In this document: positions 18,139 to 27,046 of the stretch, in pieces
Layout: every line of letters starts with the position of its first letter
Position numbering within the stretch: position 1 is the first letter of the stretch
Source of the DNA: Nitrospira sp.
Lineage (GTDB): Bacteria; Nitrospirota; Nitrospiria; Nitrospirales; Nitrospiraceae
DNA length: 64,000 nucleotides
Reading direction: 5' to 3'
NCBI GenBank assembly: GCA_020697375.1
Contig: JAJFBJ010000004.1
Coordinates: forward strand, 34,128-98,127
Notes under the pieces: model-generated
Seen by the model: only the letters and a program-made list of their open reading frames with translations
The model's database searches: none
What the model was told of the DNA's origin: nothing
Position numbers and translations under genes: made by a program

Positions 18139-21100
18139 GCCCTGCCCCTCCGCCGGTCAGCCAGGCCTCAGCGAAGATGTCCCCATAGGCCTTGACCATG
18201 TCATCAAAATCATTTCCTAGAGCCAGCACGCTCGCACTTTTTGCGGCCATGCGAGACCGGAGCTCTTCATTCTGAATTAAACCTTCCAATCGTTTCGCCA
18301 ACGCGTCACTGTCTCCGGGATTGTAAAAAAGCGCGTTGATCCCTTCCCTGACCTGTTCGCGAATGCCGAATACGGGAGTGGTGAGGATAGGGAGGCCATA
18401 GGCCATCGCCTCAAGAATCACGCGCGGGTAACTCTCCAGCTTCGAGGTGCAAAGAAACAAGTCGGCGGCGCGGTAATACCGATCGGCCTGACGAGTTTCC
18501 GGCACGATATGCAACCTCGCACGTAATGAAGACGGAAGATGCTTCACCAAGGTGTGCAAGTCCGAGCTATAGTCGCCCGGCCGGTCCCCCACAATATAGC
18601 AGCGGATTCGTTCCCGAAGGTGGAGAGAAAGCTTGGGCAAGGCCTTGATCAAATCTTGCTGCCCCTTTCTGGCGCAGACCGTTCCCAGCAACAGGATCAC
18701 GACCTCGCAATCACGCGCCCCGATGGCGGCTCGAGCCTGTTCTCTCGGCCATTCCCCGCAAGCCTGCCCGATACGTGTTTTGTCCAGCCCATTCCGAACT
18801 ACTGTAAAATTGTGTCGTGTGTCGAGCGCGGAATAGACGTCTCTCGTAGCATCCGCGACAAACACCACTCGGTAGGGCAGTGAGAAACAATCGTAGGCTT
18901 TTTGAATGACGCCGTCCGGCAAATAATCAAAATAGGTCTGCCAGGGCTCGCTTTCTCTTGGATTCCATACGGAAGGCAATCCAATCTGGTGTGCCGCCGC
19001 GATCGCATAAAAACTTTGCAGCGTATTGGCATAGACCAGCTCGGCACCCCAGGAGAGACACTTGGACGAAAATGTTGTGACTGCGGCTTCATACTCCTTC
19101 AAGGTCGTCACGCCCCACAGCGGATGCCGGTCAATCGTCACCGGAATGCCATGATCCTCATAGAGTGAGCGAAGCGGACCATCCACAGGAGAAAAGACGA
19201 TCGGCTGAATGACCCTCCGCTTGGCAAGCTCTCTCGTCAGCTCATACTGACTCCAGGGCGCACCCTCGCAGTTCAGATTCACGGCCGTCATGACGGTCGG
19301 AATCGGTTTTTTCCGGCTTGCCCCGATGGTTCGTGGCACCAGGTTGAAGCTTTCATCGACGAGTGAGAGGTGCGGGCTATACCATGGATCGCGCCGGCGC
19401 TTATATTTTTTCTTAAACGAAGCGATCTCATCCGGATCATCTCGGAAGCCACGTGAATAGCCTTCATAATGGATGAGCTGAGCCTCGGGGCAATACACGC
19501 ATCGATAACCCTGATCAACCAGTCGGTAGCAGTAGTCGACATCGTTGTAGGCCACCCCGAATTCGGTTTCGTTGAATCCACCCAGTTCAAGGAACCGCTT
19601 TCGTGACGTCAACATACAAGCGGCAGTGACGGCCGAATAGTCTCGGACAACGGAAGCATAGGCTAGATACCCGTGATCCCAGGAAGGGGTCAGCTTGAAC
19701 GCCGGACCGGCAAGCCCGTGATACAGTCCATGGACAATGCCGGCATGCTGGATGCGGCCATCAGCGAAGATCAGTTTGGCCCCGACGGCGCCGACCCCAG
19801 ACATCTGTACGTATCCGACCATCTGACTCAGCCATCGCGGTTCCTTCACCTCCGTATCGTTGTTCAAAAACAGCACAAACTCACTAGTGACACGTTGCAC
19901 CGCGCGATTGTTGATGGCCGCAAAGTTAAACCGGCTCGATGGGTTGGAAATTCTGAGGATACGATGCGGGAGTGAGTGGAGATACGCCAAGGTTTCAGGA
20001 TCGTCGCTCTCGTTATCGATGACCACGATATCGTAATTTTTGTAGGTAGTCCTCCGTAACGACTCGATGCATTGACGAAGGATCGAGATTTGATTTTTTG
20101 TCGGGATGAGAATCGTGACCTGAGGGCCTTCGTCCGGAAACTCATGACAATAGATCCCAAGATTTCCCTTGGCCGCGAAGTCCGGCTGCGTCACCCGCGC
20201 AGTGATGCCCCGTCGAGAAAATGCATCGACAATTGCCCGTCGTCCTGCGTCGAGACTTGCTGGTTTCGCCGCGCCACTGGACGCGGTAGATTCCGGCAAG
20301 GCTCTCCAGTGATAGAGTATTTTGGGAATGTGCCCGATCTTGGAAATTCGTTCCGTCACCCGCAAGGCTAAATCATAATCTTGAGCTCCCTCAAACCCTA
20401 CCCGCATGCCGCCACATGACTCAAAGAGCGTCCGACGCACCACGCATACATGACTCAGATACATGTAGGACAAAAGAAGCTCCGGCGACCAGTCAGGTTT
20501 GAATTGCGGGGCATAGCGACGACCGGCCACATCGATTTTGTCGTCATCGGAATAGAGGAAGTCTGTATCCGGATGCTCGGCCAGGTGGAGCACGACTTCT
20601 CCGATCGCATCTGGAGTCAATTCATCATCATGATCGAAAAACAGAAGGAACTCGCCGGTTGCCAAAGCCGCCGCTTCATTGGTTGCCGCACTGATATTGA
20701 CGTTCCGCTCCAGATACTTCACTCGGATTCGATCATCCGCACCGCTCCAATGTTCCAGCGCATCCTGCACCTCTCGGTTCGTACTGCGGTCATCCGCAAT
20801 GCAGAGTTCCCATTCCTCACACACTTGCGCTTTCACCGAGGCAATGGCCCGGTCGAGAAACTTAACCGGCGGATCGTGCACTGGCATGACGATGGAAATC
20901 TTCGGCAAGCGCCCTGCATGCTGGTCTAGGCGGAGGACCAGATCGTCGCGCATTCGCCTGTTCCACGCGTTGACCTGAAGCCACGTTTCATAACGTGGGA
21001 GCACTTTTTCAATCATCTTCGGAACAGGCGAGGCTCGGTGGGCTAATATCTTGAACTTATAGAATGCCTTTCGCAGCAGATCGTAGAACTCTGAACCTCT

Positions 21101-21190
21101 CGGCAGACGGCCATGCCGCCTGTACCACAGAACTCCTTCCTTGAGGGAAAACCACGCAAACCGTATGGACGTCACCAGTCGTGCTTTCAC
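18116..21190 (-). CDS. Three-domain glycosyltransferase (GT2-GT2-GT4)
   Basis: A 1,024-residue cytoplasmic enzyme containing three glycosyltransferase modules. Residues 97-330 form a GT2 domain (ISIVMPVHDPP, and FFDHDDE at 185-190 as the DxD-type metal site). Residues 357-600 form a second GT2 domain (VTILIPTKNQ, IDNESDD, FLNNDTE at 441-447, and GGFNETEFGVAYNDVDYCYR). Residues 630-1000 form a GT4 domain (VILLLGTVCARKGQQDLI, ending in the SKLESYPRVILEAMAYGLP donor site). One chain could add several sugars of a repeating unit in order. The start is a GTG at 21190 with no obvious ribosome-binding site; no ATG upstream fits. The overlap with the downstream methyltransferase suggests coupling. Confidence 0.93.
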   Translation of the reverse strand: MKARLVTSIRFAWFSLKEGVLWYRRHGRLPRGSEFYDLLRKAFYKFKILAHRASPVPKMIEKVLPRYETWLQVNAWNRRMRDDLVLRLDQHAGRLPKISIVMPVHDPPVKFLDRAIASVKAQVCEEWELCIADDRSTNREVQDALEHWSGADDRIRVKYLERNVNISAATNEAAALATGEFLLFFDHDDELTPDAIGEVVLHLAEHPDTDFLYSDDDKIDVAGRRYAPQFKPDWSPELLLSYMYLSHVCVVRRTLFESCGGMRVGFEGAQDYDLALRVTERISKIGHIPKILYHWRALPESTASSGAAKPASLDAGRRAIVDAFSRRGITARVTQPDFAAKGNLGIYCHEFPDEGPQVTILIPTKNQISILRQCIESLRRTTYKNYDIVVIDNESDDPETLAYLHSLPHRILRISNPSSRFNFAAINNRAVQRVTSEFVLFLNNDTEVKEPRWLSQMVGYVQMSGVGAVGAKLIFADGRIQHAGIVHGLYHGLAGPAFKLTPSWDHGYLAYASVVRDYSAVTAACMLTSRKRFLELGGFNETEFGVAYNDVDYCYRLVDQGYRCVYCPEAQLIHYEGYSRGFRDDPDEIASFKKKYKRRRDPWYSPHLSLVDESFNLVPRTIGASRKKPIPTVMTAVNLNCEGAPWSQYELTRELAKRRVIQPIVFSPVDGPLRSLYEDHGIPVTIDRHPLWGVTTLKEYEAAVTTFSSKCLSWGAELVYANTLQSFYAIAAAHQIGLPSVWNPRESEPWQTYFDYLPDGVIQKAYDCFSLPYRVVFVADATRDVYSALDTRHNFTVVRNGLDKTRIGQACGEWPREQARAAIGARDCEVVILLLGTVCARKGQQDLIKALPKLSLHLRERIRCYIVGDRPGDYSSDLHTLVKHLPSSLRARLHIVPETRQADRYYRAADLFLCTSKLESYPRVILEAMAYGLPILTTPVFGIREQVREGINALFYNPGDSDALAKRLEGLIQNEELRSRMAAKSASVLALGNDFDDMVKAYGDIFAEAWLTGGGAGHECAVQS

Positions 21191-21320
21191 GGAGTTAAAT
21201 GCCTTGACTTGGGCATACGCCTACCGTATCGCCACAGCAGTTCATCATCGTACTGACCCGATAGGCAGGTCGATATTCTGACCCGATCTATCGGCGGAAG
21301 CGATGGCTTACGTTGGACTC

Positions 21321-22247
21321 TCACTTCGAACCAGCAATGGACCGGACCAGATTAGCCACGGCACGGAGGGGTCTGGTGACTCTCCATGAATGTGAGTCCA
21401 ACATGGACCCGATCGCCGCTTGCAACCCGGCCACTTCCGCCTCAAGCCCGGCGATTCTGCACTGAGCATGGTCCAGCTGATGCCGCAGCTGTTTAATTGC
21501 CGGATCCGATTCCCCGATCTGCTCGAACAGGCTGGATGAAAGCGGTGGCAAGTCGGCATCCGATGCCATGGCAACATGGTAACAGGGACGCATCAACCCG
21601 CTCGCCCTTTGAACGGCAGAACCACTCTCCCGAAAATACTGGATAGATTCTCCAGGTCTTCCCGTCAGCAGGAGCGTAGAGGCGTAGAGCACCCGCTGCC
21701 CCAGCATGGCCACATGGGTGAAGTTCTTCTCGATCAAACGCCGAAACTCATTTGCATACAATTCCTTCACGTGATACGCGTTCGCATGATTGGCGCGTTC
21801 CGAATATTCAAGTTTGTCGGGGCTGGAGACGATCACCATGCCGCCCGGCCGCATGACACGTTTGATTTCCGCGAGCATCGCCTCATGTTCGTCATGATGT
21901 TCAATGGTCTCGAAACTGACCACCAGATCGACCGTTCCTTCGGCGAGCGGAATGCCGGCGCAGCTGCCGACCAGAAATTCAACGTTCGGCCGCTGATATT
22001 TTGCCTTTGCATGGGCGATCGCTTCGGAAGCAATATCCACCCCGTACACACGCGCCGCCGTCTCGGCAAGAAATGCAGAGCCGTATCCTTCGCCGCAGGC
22101 AATATCAAGCACCGTTTTGCCTGCCGCGAAATCTTTCGCCACGGCGTAACGATGTAAATGCTCCAGCGCGATCGCTCCTTCCATTTCAGGGAGGAATCGC
22201 TCGCCATTCGCCTCAAGCTCCGGCGGTAGGCTGCACATCATGTTCAC
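21321..22247 (-). CDS. Class I methyltransferase with a C-terminal coiled coil
   Basis: A 308-residue protein. The SAM-binding domain spans about residues 25-170: TVLDIACGEGYGSAFLAE (motif I), VYGVDIASEAIAHAK, DLVVSFETIEHHDEHE and VMRPGGMVIVSSPD. The last 70 residues contain a heptad-like stretch (IKQLRHQLDHAQCRIAGLEA) followed by SHSWRVTRPLRAV, a tail often seen in glycan-cluster proteins. Coiled-coil methyltransferases can set chain length in O-antigen systems (WbdD is the known case), so a chain-terminating role is possible but unproven. Translation starts at a GTG overlapping the upstream TGA (GTGA); an ATG two codons later is the alternative. Confidence 0.88.
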   Translation of the reverse strand: MNMMCSLPPELEANGERFLPEMEGAIALEHLHRYAVAKDFAAGKTVLDIACGEGYGSAFLAETAARVYGVDIASEAIAHAKAKYQRPNVEFLVGSCAGIPLAEGTVDLVVSFETIEHHDEHEAMLAEIKRVMRPGGMVIVSSPDKLEYSERANHANAYHVKELYANEFRRLIEKNFTHVAMLGQRVLYASTLLLTGRPGESIQYFRESGSAVQRASGLMRPCYHVAMASDADLPPLSSSLFEQIGESDPAIKQLRHQLDHAQCRIAGLEAEVAGLQAAIGSMLDSHSWRVTRPLRAVANLVRSIAGSK

Positions 22248-22978
22248 CGCTGGCCTCCCTTCGTATGCAACTTACTAGACACGCCAGCGACGATCCCGAT
22301 GCCTGCAGGATACCGATAGGGCACCATTCGGCAATCATCAAAACCGCTTTCCAATACATGGCACCAAACATCGGATCCAAATTCTGAATGAACCGTCAAG
22401 GCTGAGTCGGTGCAGCCCTCGCTGCCATGAACGCTGATCGGCAAACCCTTCCTCCCTCTCGTCAATCTTCCCATGACGACAGGAACCGTAAAAATGCAGG
22501 CCCCACCGGGCCGAAGCAGTCGTCGACATTCCCGCAACCCTTGAGCCGGATCCGGAACATGTTCTAACGTATCGGAATGGATGATCAGATCGAAGGAACC
22601 GTTTCCAAAAGGCAACTCCATCATGTTGTACTCCGGGTACCGTACCAAACGGTGACCGGGAAGTTTCTCAAGTAAGCCGGTGAGTGAACCTGCTTCATTG
22701 ATCTCTAGCAGGTCAAAACAGGCAGCCTCATCGACTTCCACCCATTCCCTCAATGTCGATGTCGCGCCGGTATGCCGCAAAATCGCGCCCGCCAGAGCGA
22801 TCGACCTGATATTTGACCCGCACAGAGTGCAACACGTCCCCTGCTGGACGTTAATATAATTCGCCTCGCTGTCGGACAAATTCCACTGGGCGATAAGATC
22901 GCTCCATAACACATCGTGATGCGTAAAATGGTTTTCTCCACACACCCTACAGGGCGACGGAGTCATTGGCTCTTTCAT
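22244..22978 (-). CDS. Methyltransferase with N-terminal cysteine pairs
   Basis: A 244-residue protein starting at the ATG at 22978, inside the 3' end of the ABC ATPase gene; an ATG at 22966 is equally possible. Two CxxC pairs (CRVCGENHF near residue 10 and CTLCGSN near residue 50) are spaced like a zinc-binding module. The methyltransferase part has a weak motif I but a clear FDLIIHSDTLEHVPDP and CRRLLRPGGACIFTVPVV. Sequences of this layout occur beside rhamnan and capsule genes. It shares GTGA with the next methyltransferase, so the two are likely made together. Acceptor unknown. Confidence 0.82.
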   Translation of the reverse strand: MKEPMTPSPCRVCGENHFTHHDVLWSDLIAQWNLSDSEANYINVQQGTCCTLCGSNIRSIALAGAILRHTGATSTLREWVEVDEAACFDLLEINEAGSLTGLLEKLPGHRLVRYPEYNMMELPFGNGSFDLIIHSDTLEHVPDPAQGLRECRRLLRPGGACIFTVPVVMGRLTRGRKGLPISVHGSEGCTDSALTVHSEFGSDVWCHVLESGFDDCRMVPYRYPAGIGIVAGVSSKLHTKGGQR

Positions 22979-24320
22979 CACGAGTGTCCCGCGCCGAATG
23001 CCGACGTAAATCAGCATGCAACAGTTCGACGGCAAACAATCCAAAGCACAGCTCCGAAGGAGTCGACGTGAATGTCAACGCATCATGAATCCAATGATGT
23101 TGCACATGCTGCTGTTGCGTGCCGTCAGCGAGAGCTACGCTCATCGAGTAGTCTCCAGGCTGAAGGACGGGCATGACGAAATCCAACGTCACGATGAATC
23201 GGGCTTCCGGCTCAACGGCATGCGCAGTGTCTTGCCTCATCAGACAGGTATTGGAACCGAATAGAGCTTGACCCAGCCGATCGCGCACAAGAAAACCCAC
23301 AATGGGACTCATGACCCATACCGACGTCTTGCACCAAATGCGAAGGGAAACGCGCTCGCGTTTCGTGACCGTGTGAATGCGGCGCCCGGCAGCATCACTG
23401 AACAGGACATATTCGATGCAGGCTTTGTGGTCGCCCGAGATTCGCACTTCGTCGCAAGATTGCAGAAGCACACCCGGAGCTGCATCATCGTAGGCATAAC
23501 CCGATCCTTGAGCAACTTTGGATGGCAAGGGTGTCTCACAGACACTCGCGCTGCTCTGCTCCGCTGCGTATGCATTATGCAGATAACGATCGCAGACCGC
23601 TTTCGCCTCGCCGATACCGGCGGCTCGTCCTCGCTCCAGCCACAGAGCCTTCCGGCACAAACTCAACACTGCCGCCGTATCATGACTGACAAACAACAAC
23701 GTTCCATGCTCCATAAACCTTCTAAGAAAGCGCATGCATTTTTGAACGAAAAACGCGTCTCCCACCGCAAGCGCCTCGTCGATGATAAGAATGTCCGCCT
23801 TCAGGTGGGCCATTACGGCAAAGGCCAGTCGGACAACCATCCCGCTCGAATAGGTTTTCACCGGCTGATCGATGGCGGCTCCGATATCCGCAAACGCCAG
23901 CATATTTTCCAGCTGCGCCTCTATGTCCTGCTGTGACAGTCCGAGCAACGCCGCATTCAGGAAAACGTTCTGTCGCCCCGTAAACTCGGGATGAAAACCT
24001 GCTCCCAATTCCAGCAATGCGGCTACACGTCCATCGATCTCGACCCTGCCGTTCGTTGGGCTCAATGTTCCCACGATCAGCTGCAAGAGCGTGGACTTGC
24101 CTGACCCGTTCCGACCGATAATTCCGAGCGTCTCCCCCTTTTTGACCTCGAACGAAACGTTCTCCACTGCGTGAACTTCGCGATAATATTGCATCGCCGT
24201 ACGTCCAAGAGACTTCTGTACTGGAGGAAAGATCCACTGCTTTACCCTATCGCGCGGACGATCATACAGTCGGTAGATTTTGTCCAGATTGTGAACTCGG
24301 ACCGCCCAGTCAGAGGACAT
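22947..24320 (-). CDS. Polysaccharide ABC exporter ATPase (Wzt-type)
   Basis: A 457-residue protein, clearly longer than a bare ATPase. I chose the ATG at 24320, which overlaps the permease stop by 11 bp and gives the usual N-terminus (VRVHNLDKIYRLYDRP). Walker A is GRNGSGKS at residues 69-76, the signature is the Wzt/TagH variant KTYSSGM, and Walker B is DILIIDEALAVGD. The extra 200 C-terminal residues form the beta-rich glycan-recognition domain seen in Wzt proteins that read chain-end modifications. Together with the adjacent permease it should export the finished lipid-linked polysaccharide. The neighbouring methyltransferases could make the export tag, as in WbdD/Wzt systems (inference). 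Confidence 0.92.
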   Translation of the reverse strand: MSSDWAVRVHNLDKIYRLYDRPRDRVKQWIFPPVQKSLGRTAMQYYREVHAVENVSFEVKKGETLGIIGRNGSGKSTLLQLIVGTLSPTNGRVEIDGRVAALLELGAGFHPEFTGRQNVFLNAALLGLSQQDIEAQLENMLAFADIGAAIDQPVKTYSSGMVVRLAFAVMAHLKADILIIDEALAVGDAFFVQKCMRFLRRFMEHGTLLFVSHDTAAVLSLCRKALWLERGRAAGIGEAKAVCDRYLHNAYAAEQSSASVCETPLPSKVAQGSGYAYDDAAPGVLLQSCDEVRISGDHKACIEYVLFSDAAGRRIHTVTKRERVSLRIWCKTSVWVMSPIVGFLVRDRLGQALFGSNTCLMRQDTAHAVEPEARFIVTLDFVMPVLQPGDYSMSVALADGTQQQHVQHHWIHDALTFTSTPSELCFGLFAVELLHADLRRHSARDTRDERANDSVAL

Positions 24321-25134
24321 CGGCAAATGCCTTCCGGGTCCTCTGAAACCACAGGAGTCCAAGCCATGCGATGAGATAGCTGCACACATAATAGACTCCG
24401 ATGCCGACCCAGGACGGAGCCTTTCCCCAAATGAGAATATCTTGTGCCTGAGTGATGATGAAGGTGAGAGGATTCACATAGAGCAAGGTCTGATAGGATT
24501 CAGGGACTGACGAGACTGGATAAAATGCGGGAGACAAAAACAACATGACGGTTGTCACCGGCCCACTTGCCTGGCCGATATCTCGCAAAAACACGCCGGT
24601 CGAAGCAAGAAACCAAGAGATCCCTACGGTGACTAACGTGAGCGGCAGCAGTAACAGCGGCAAGAACAGCATCGTCCAATGCAAAGAGTGATGCAACAGT
24701 CCATAAAACAGGATTAACACCAGCGCACTCATTCCGGCGTGAAACATCGCCGCCCCCAGCGATGTCCAGACCAGTATTTCAAGCGGGAAGACGATCTTCT
24801 TGACGTAGTTGCAATGGTTCACAATCAAATACGGCGCGCGATGTACACTTTCTGAAAACAATGCGTGTACGATCAGTCCCGAAAACAGAAGAAGGGCGAA
24901 ATCAACCGCGCTCTCGCCCTCCCTTCCCCACCGCATTCCAAATGCTCCCCTGAACACGATTGTATATACGATCAGCATGACCACCGGATGCAGAAATGCC
25001 CACAGGCATCCGAGGAACGATCCTCGATACCGGATCGAGATCTCGCGCCTAGTCAATTGTCTAATCAGGTTCCAGTGATCGGTTATACTACTGAACACTA
25101 TTAGGGGAGAGAGACCATATCGCTGAGACAGCAT
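24310..25134 (-). CDS. Polysaccharide ABC exporter permease (Wzm-type)
   Basis: A 274-residue integral membrane protein of the ABC-2 family with six predicted membrane spans. The amphipathic N-terminus LIRQLTRREISIRYRGSFLG is the hallmark of Wzm/TagG/KpsM permeases, followed by LWAFLHPVVMLIVYTIVF as span 1. The conserved block FYPVSSVPE and NPLTFIITQAQDI near the C-terminus match the same family. It forms the channel for the Wzt-type ATPase encoded immediately downstream, with which it overlaps by 11 bp. The ATG at 25134 follows AAGG at close spacing. Confidence 0.93.
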   Translation of the reverse strand: MLSQRYGLSPLIVFSSITDHWNLIRQLTRREISIRYRGSFLGCLWAFLHPVVMLIVYTIVFRGAFGMRWGREGESAVDFALLLFSGLIVHALFSESVHRAPYLIVNHCNYVKKIVFPLEILVWTSLGAAMFHAGMSALVLILFYGLLHHSLHWTMLFLPLLLLPLTLVTVGISWFLASTGVFLRDIGQASGPVTTVMLFLSPAFYPVSSVPESYQTLLYVNPLTFIITQAQDILIWGKAPSWVGIGVYYVCSYLIAWLGLLWFQRTRKAFADVL

Positions 25135-25262
25135 ATCCTAGCCTTCGTCTGAGGCAACCGTGCTCGGACTCACAGACCGGCATGTGACACGAGGGTGATG
25201 ACATTTAGCCGACATTGAGCATCGAATCTCTTCTACATGAAATAGGTACGCGAACATTCCAC

Positions 25263-26027
25263 TCAAAAATCTCGTTGCTGAAAAATCAGGCAGGCTCCGA
25301 CAAGCAGCACCCCGGCATAGGTCAATCCATACAGCGATGCGAGCATCAGATACTCGGACCCCACCAGAATGCCCACCGCAGCCTGCCCTTTGATGTTGAG
25401 CATTTCCAAATTCGGGCAGAGGTAATACAAGAGGTCCGCCACCGCCTTCGCGCCAGCGTTTTCGCCACTGGACACAATGCTCCTCAGATCAGCCGTCAAG
25501 TGCCCGATCACATAGATGCCCAATGTCAGAATCGCACTCAGCGTCGACGAACTGAAGGTCGAGAAGAAGAGTGCGATCGCCGTGACTACGAGGACCTCCA
25601 CGAAGATCAACTGTACGGCCTGTAAGAGCGAGAAGCCGATCGGCACATGGTAGAGCCAGAGTGTGAGCAAGAATACGGCAAGCATGATTGCCGTGTTTAC
25701 GAGCAGCGTCAAAGCCAATCCGAGGTACTTTCCCATGATGAAGAACGTGCGGCTGATGGGCCTGGCCATGATCGTATAAATCGTTCGCCGTTCAATCTCC
25801 TTATTTACCAAACTGATGCCGAGGAAGATTGCAATGATGACACCGACGAGATTGATCGCCGCCAAGCCCATATCGGAAATCATCTTGTGGTGCTCGGTGA
25901 TAGTCAGATCCGCGAGCAGCACCGAGAATCCTATGAGGAATCCTGCGAACAACACCAAATTGTAGAGAATCTTGTCTCGGAGACTTTCACGAAACGCATT
26001 CAGCGCGATGACACCTATCACACCCAT
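25263..26027 (-). CDS. ABC-2 type transporter permease
   Basis: A 254-residue membrane protein starting at the ATG at 26027, 1 bp after the stop of its ATPase partner; the longer frame runs back into the ATPase gene. Six hydrophobic spans are visible. The motif ARPISRTFFIMGKYLG places it with NosY/gliding-type ABC-2 permeases rather than Wzm. The C-terminal SLYGLTYAGVLLVGACLIFQ is the last span. The substrate is unknown; because the pair is embedded in the glycan cluster it may move a lipid or assembly factor, though an unrelated role is possible. Confidence 0.88.
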   Translation of the reverse strand: MGVIGVIALNAFRESLRDKILYNLVLFAGFLIGFSVLLADLTITEHHKMISDMGLAAINLVGVIIAIFLGISLVNKEIERRTIYTIMARPISRTFFIMGKYLGLALTLLVNTAIMLAVFLLTLWLYHVPIGFSLLQAVQLIFVEVLVVTAIALFFSTFSSSTLSAILTLGIYVIGHLTADLRSIVSSGENAGAKAVADLLYYLCPNLEMLNIKGQAAVGILVGSEYLMLASLYGLTYAGVLLVGACLIFQQRDF

Positions 26028-26028
26028 G

Positions 26029-27000
26029 TCAGGCCGTCCTCCCGCTGAACATTGGCGTCCGAGCATAGGGGGTTTCGTGTGCGGCTTCCTCAAAAAACAG
26101 GTTCTCCAGCGATGCCTTATGCGGTGTCACCGAGAGAAGTCGTCCTCCTTGCCGGCGAATTTCTCCCACAATGGCATCGACGGCATCCGAGCTGGGCAAC
26201 ACAATCAGGCATTGTTGGCCTTGCTGTAAAACACGCGATGCGAGCGAGAGGATATATGCATTGCCTTCCACCTTGATATGCTGGCACACGATGTCGACTG
26301 ACTGTGTCTGATCCTGGCTCAGCAGTTCATCAATACGCCCGCTGGCGAGCAGACGCCCTTTCATGACAATGCCGACGCGATCGCAGATCATTTCAACATC
26401 ATGCAAAATGTGCGTGCTGAAAAAGATCGTCTTACCTCGATCGCGCAGATTTAGAATCAAGTCTCGCACCTGTTTTCTCCCGACAGGATCTAAACCGGTC
26501 ATTGGCTCATCGAGGATGATTAGTTCCGGCTCGTGGATCAACGCTTGAGCCAGACCAATGCGCTGCAACATTCCTTTCGAGAACTTGCGCAATTGCCGGG
26601 CGCGTGCGTCGGCGAGGCCGACCAGACTCAACAGATCGGTCACTCGCTGGGTGATGACGGCACGCGTCAATCCGGCCAGTTGCCCATAGAAACCGAGAAA
26701 CTCCTCTGCTGTGAGATAGTCGTAAAAATAGGGGGATTCCGGCAAAAAACCGATTCTCCGGCGACTGCCTACATCACCGGCCGGCTGACCCAGCATAACT
26801 GCCTTACCCCTGGTTGCCCGGACAAGCCCCATGAGAATTTTCAATGTGGTGGTCTTCCCTGCCCCATTGGGACCAAGAAAGCCGAAAATTTCTCCCCGTC
26901 CTACCGTCAAGGAAAGCCCATCCAATGCCACAAACGGCGGTCGCCCGGGCCATCCAGAGGCATACGATTTGGTCAAATCTTCAATGACAATGTCGTCCAC
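26029..27000 (-). CDS. ABC transporter ATP-binding protein (ABC-2 partner)
   Basis: A 323-residue ATPase with a CcmA/NatA-like nucleotide-binding domain. Walker A is FLGPNGAGKTTTLKILMG, the Q-loop region is GFLPESPYFYDYLT, the signature is FSKGMLQRIGLAQAL, Walker B is LIILDEPMTGLDP and the H-loop is IFFSTHILHD. About 90 extra C-terminal residues follow the ATPase core. The GTG start at 27000 has an excellent ribosome-binding site, GGGAGGAG with 4-nt spacing. It powers the permease encoded 1 bp downstream. Confidence 0.93.
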   Translation of the reverse strand: MDDIVIEDLTKSYASGWPGRPPFVALDGLSLTVGRGEIFGFLGPNGAGKTTTLKILMGLVRATRGKAVMLGQPAGDVGSRRRIGFLPESPYFYDYLTAEEFLGFYGQLAGLTRAVITQRVTDLLSLVGLADARARQLRKFSKGMLQRIGLAQALIHEPELIILDEPMTGLDPVGRKQVRDLILNLRDRGKTIFFSTHILHDVEMICDRVGIVMKGRLLASGRIDELLSQDQTQSVDIVCQHIKVEGNAYILSLASRVLQQGQQCLIVLPSSDAVDAIVGEIRRQGGRLLSVTPHKASLENLFFEEAAHETPYARTPMFSGRTA

Positions 27001-27046
27001 GGCACTCCTCCCTGCTCATTGCAAGACGGACAACGGATTACCATAT

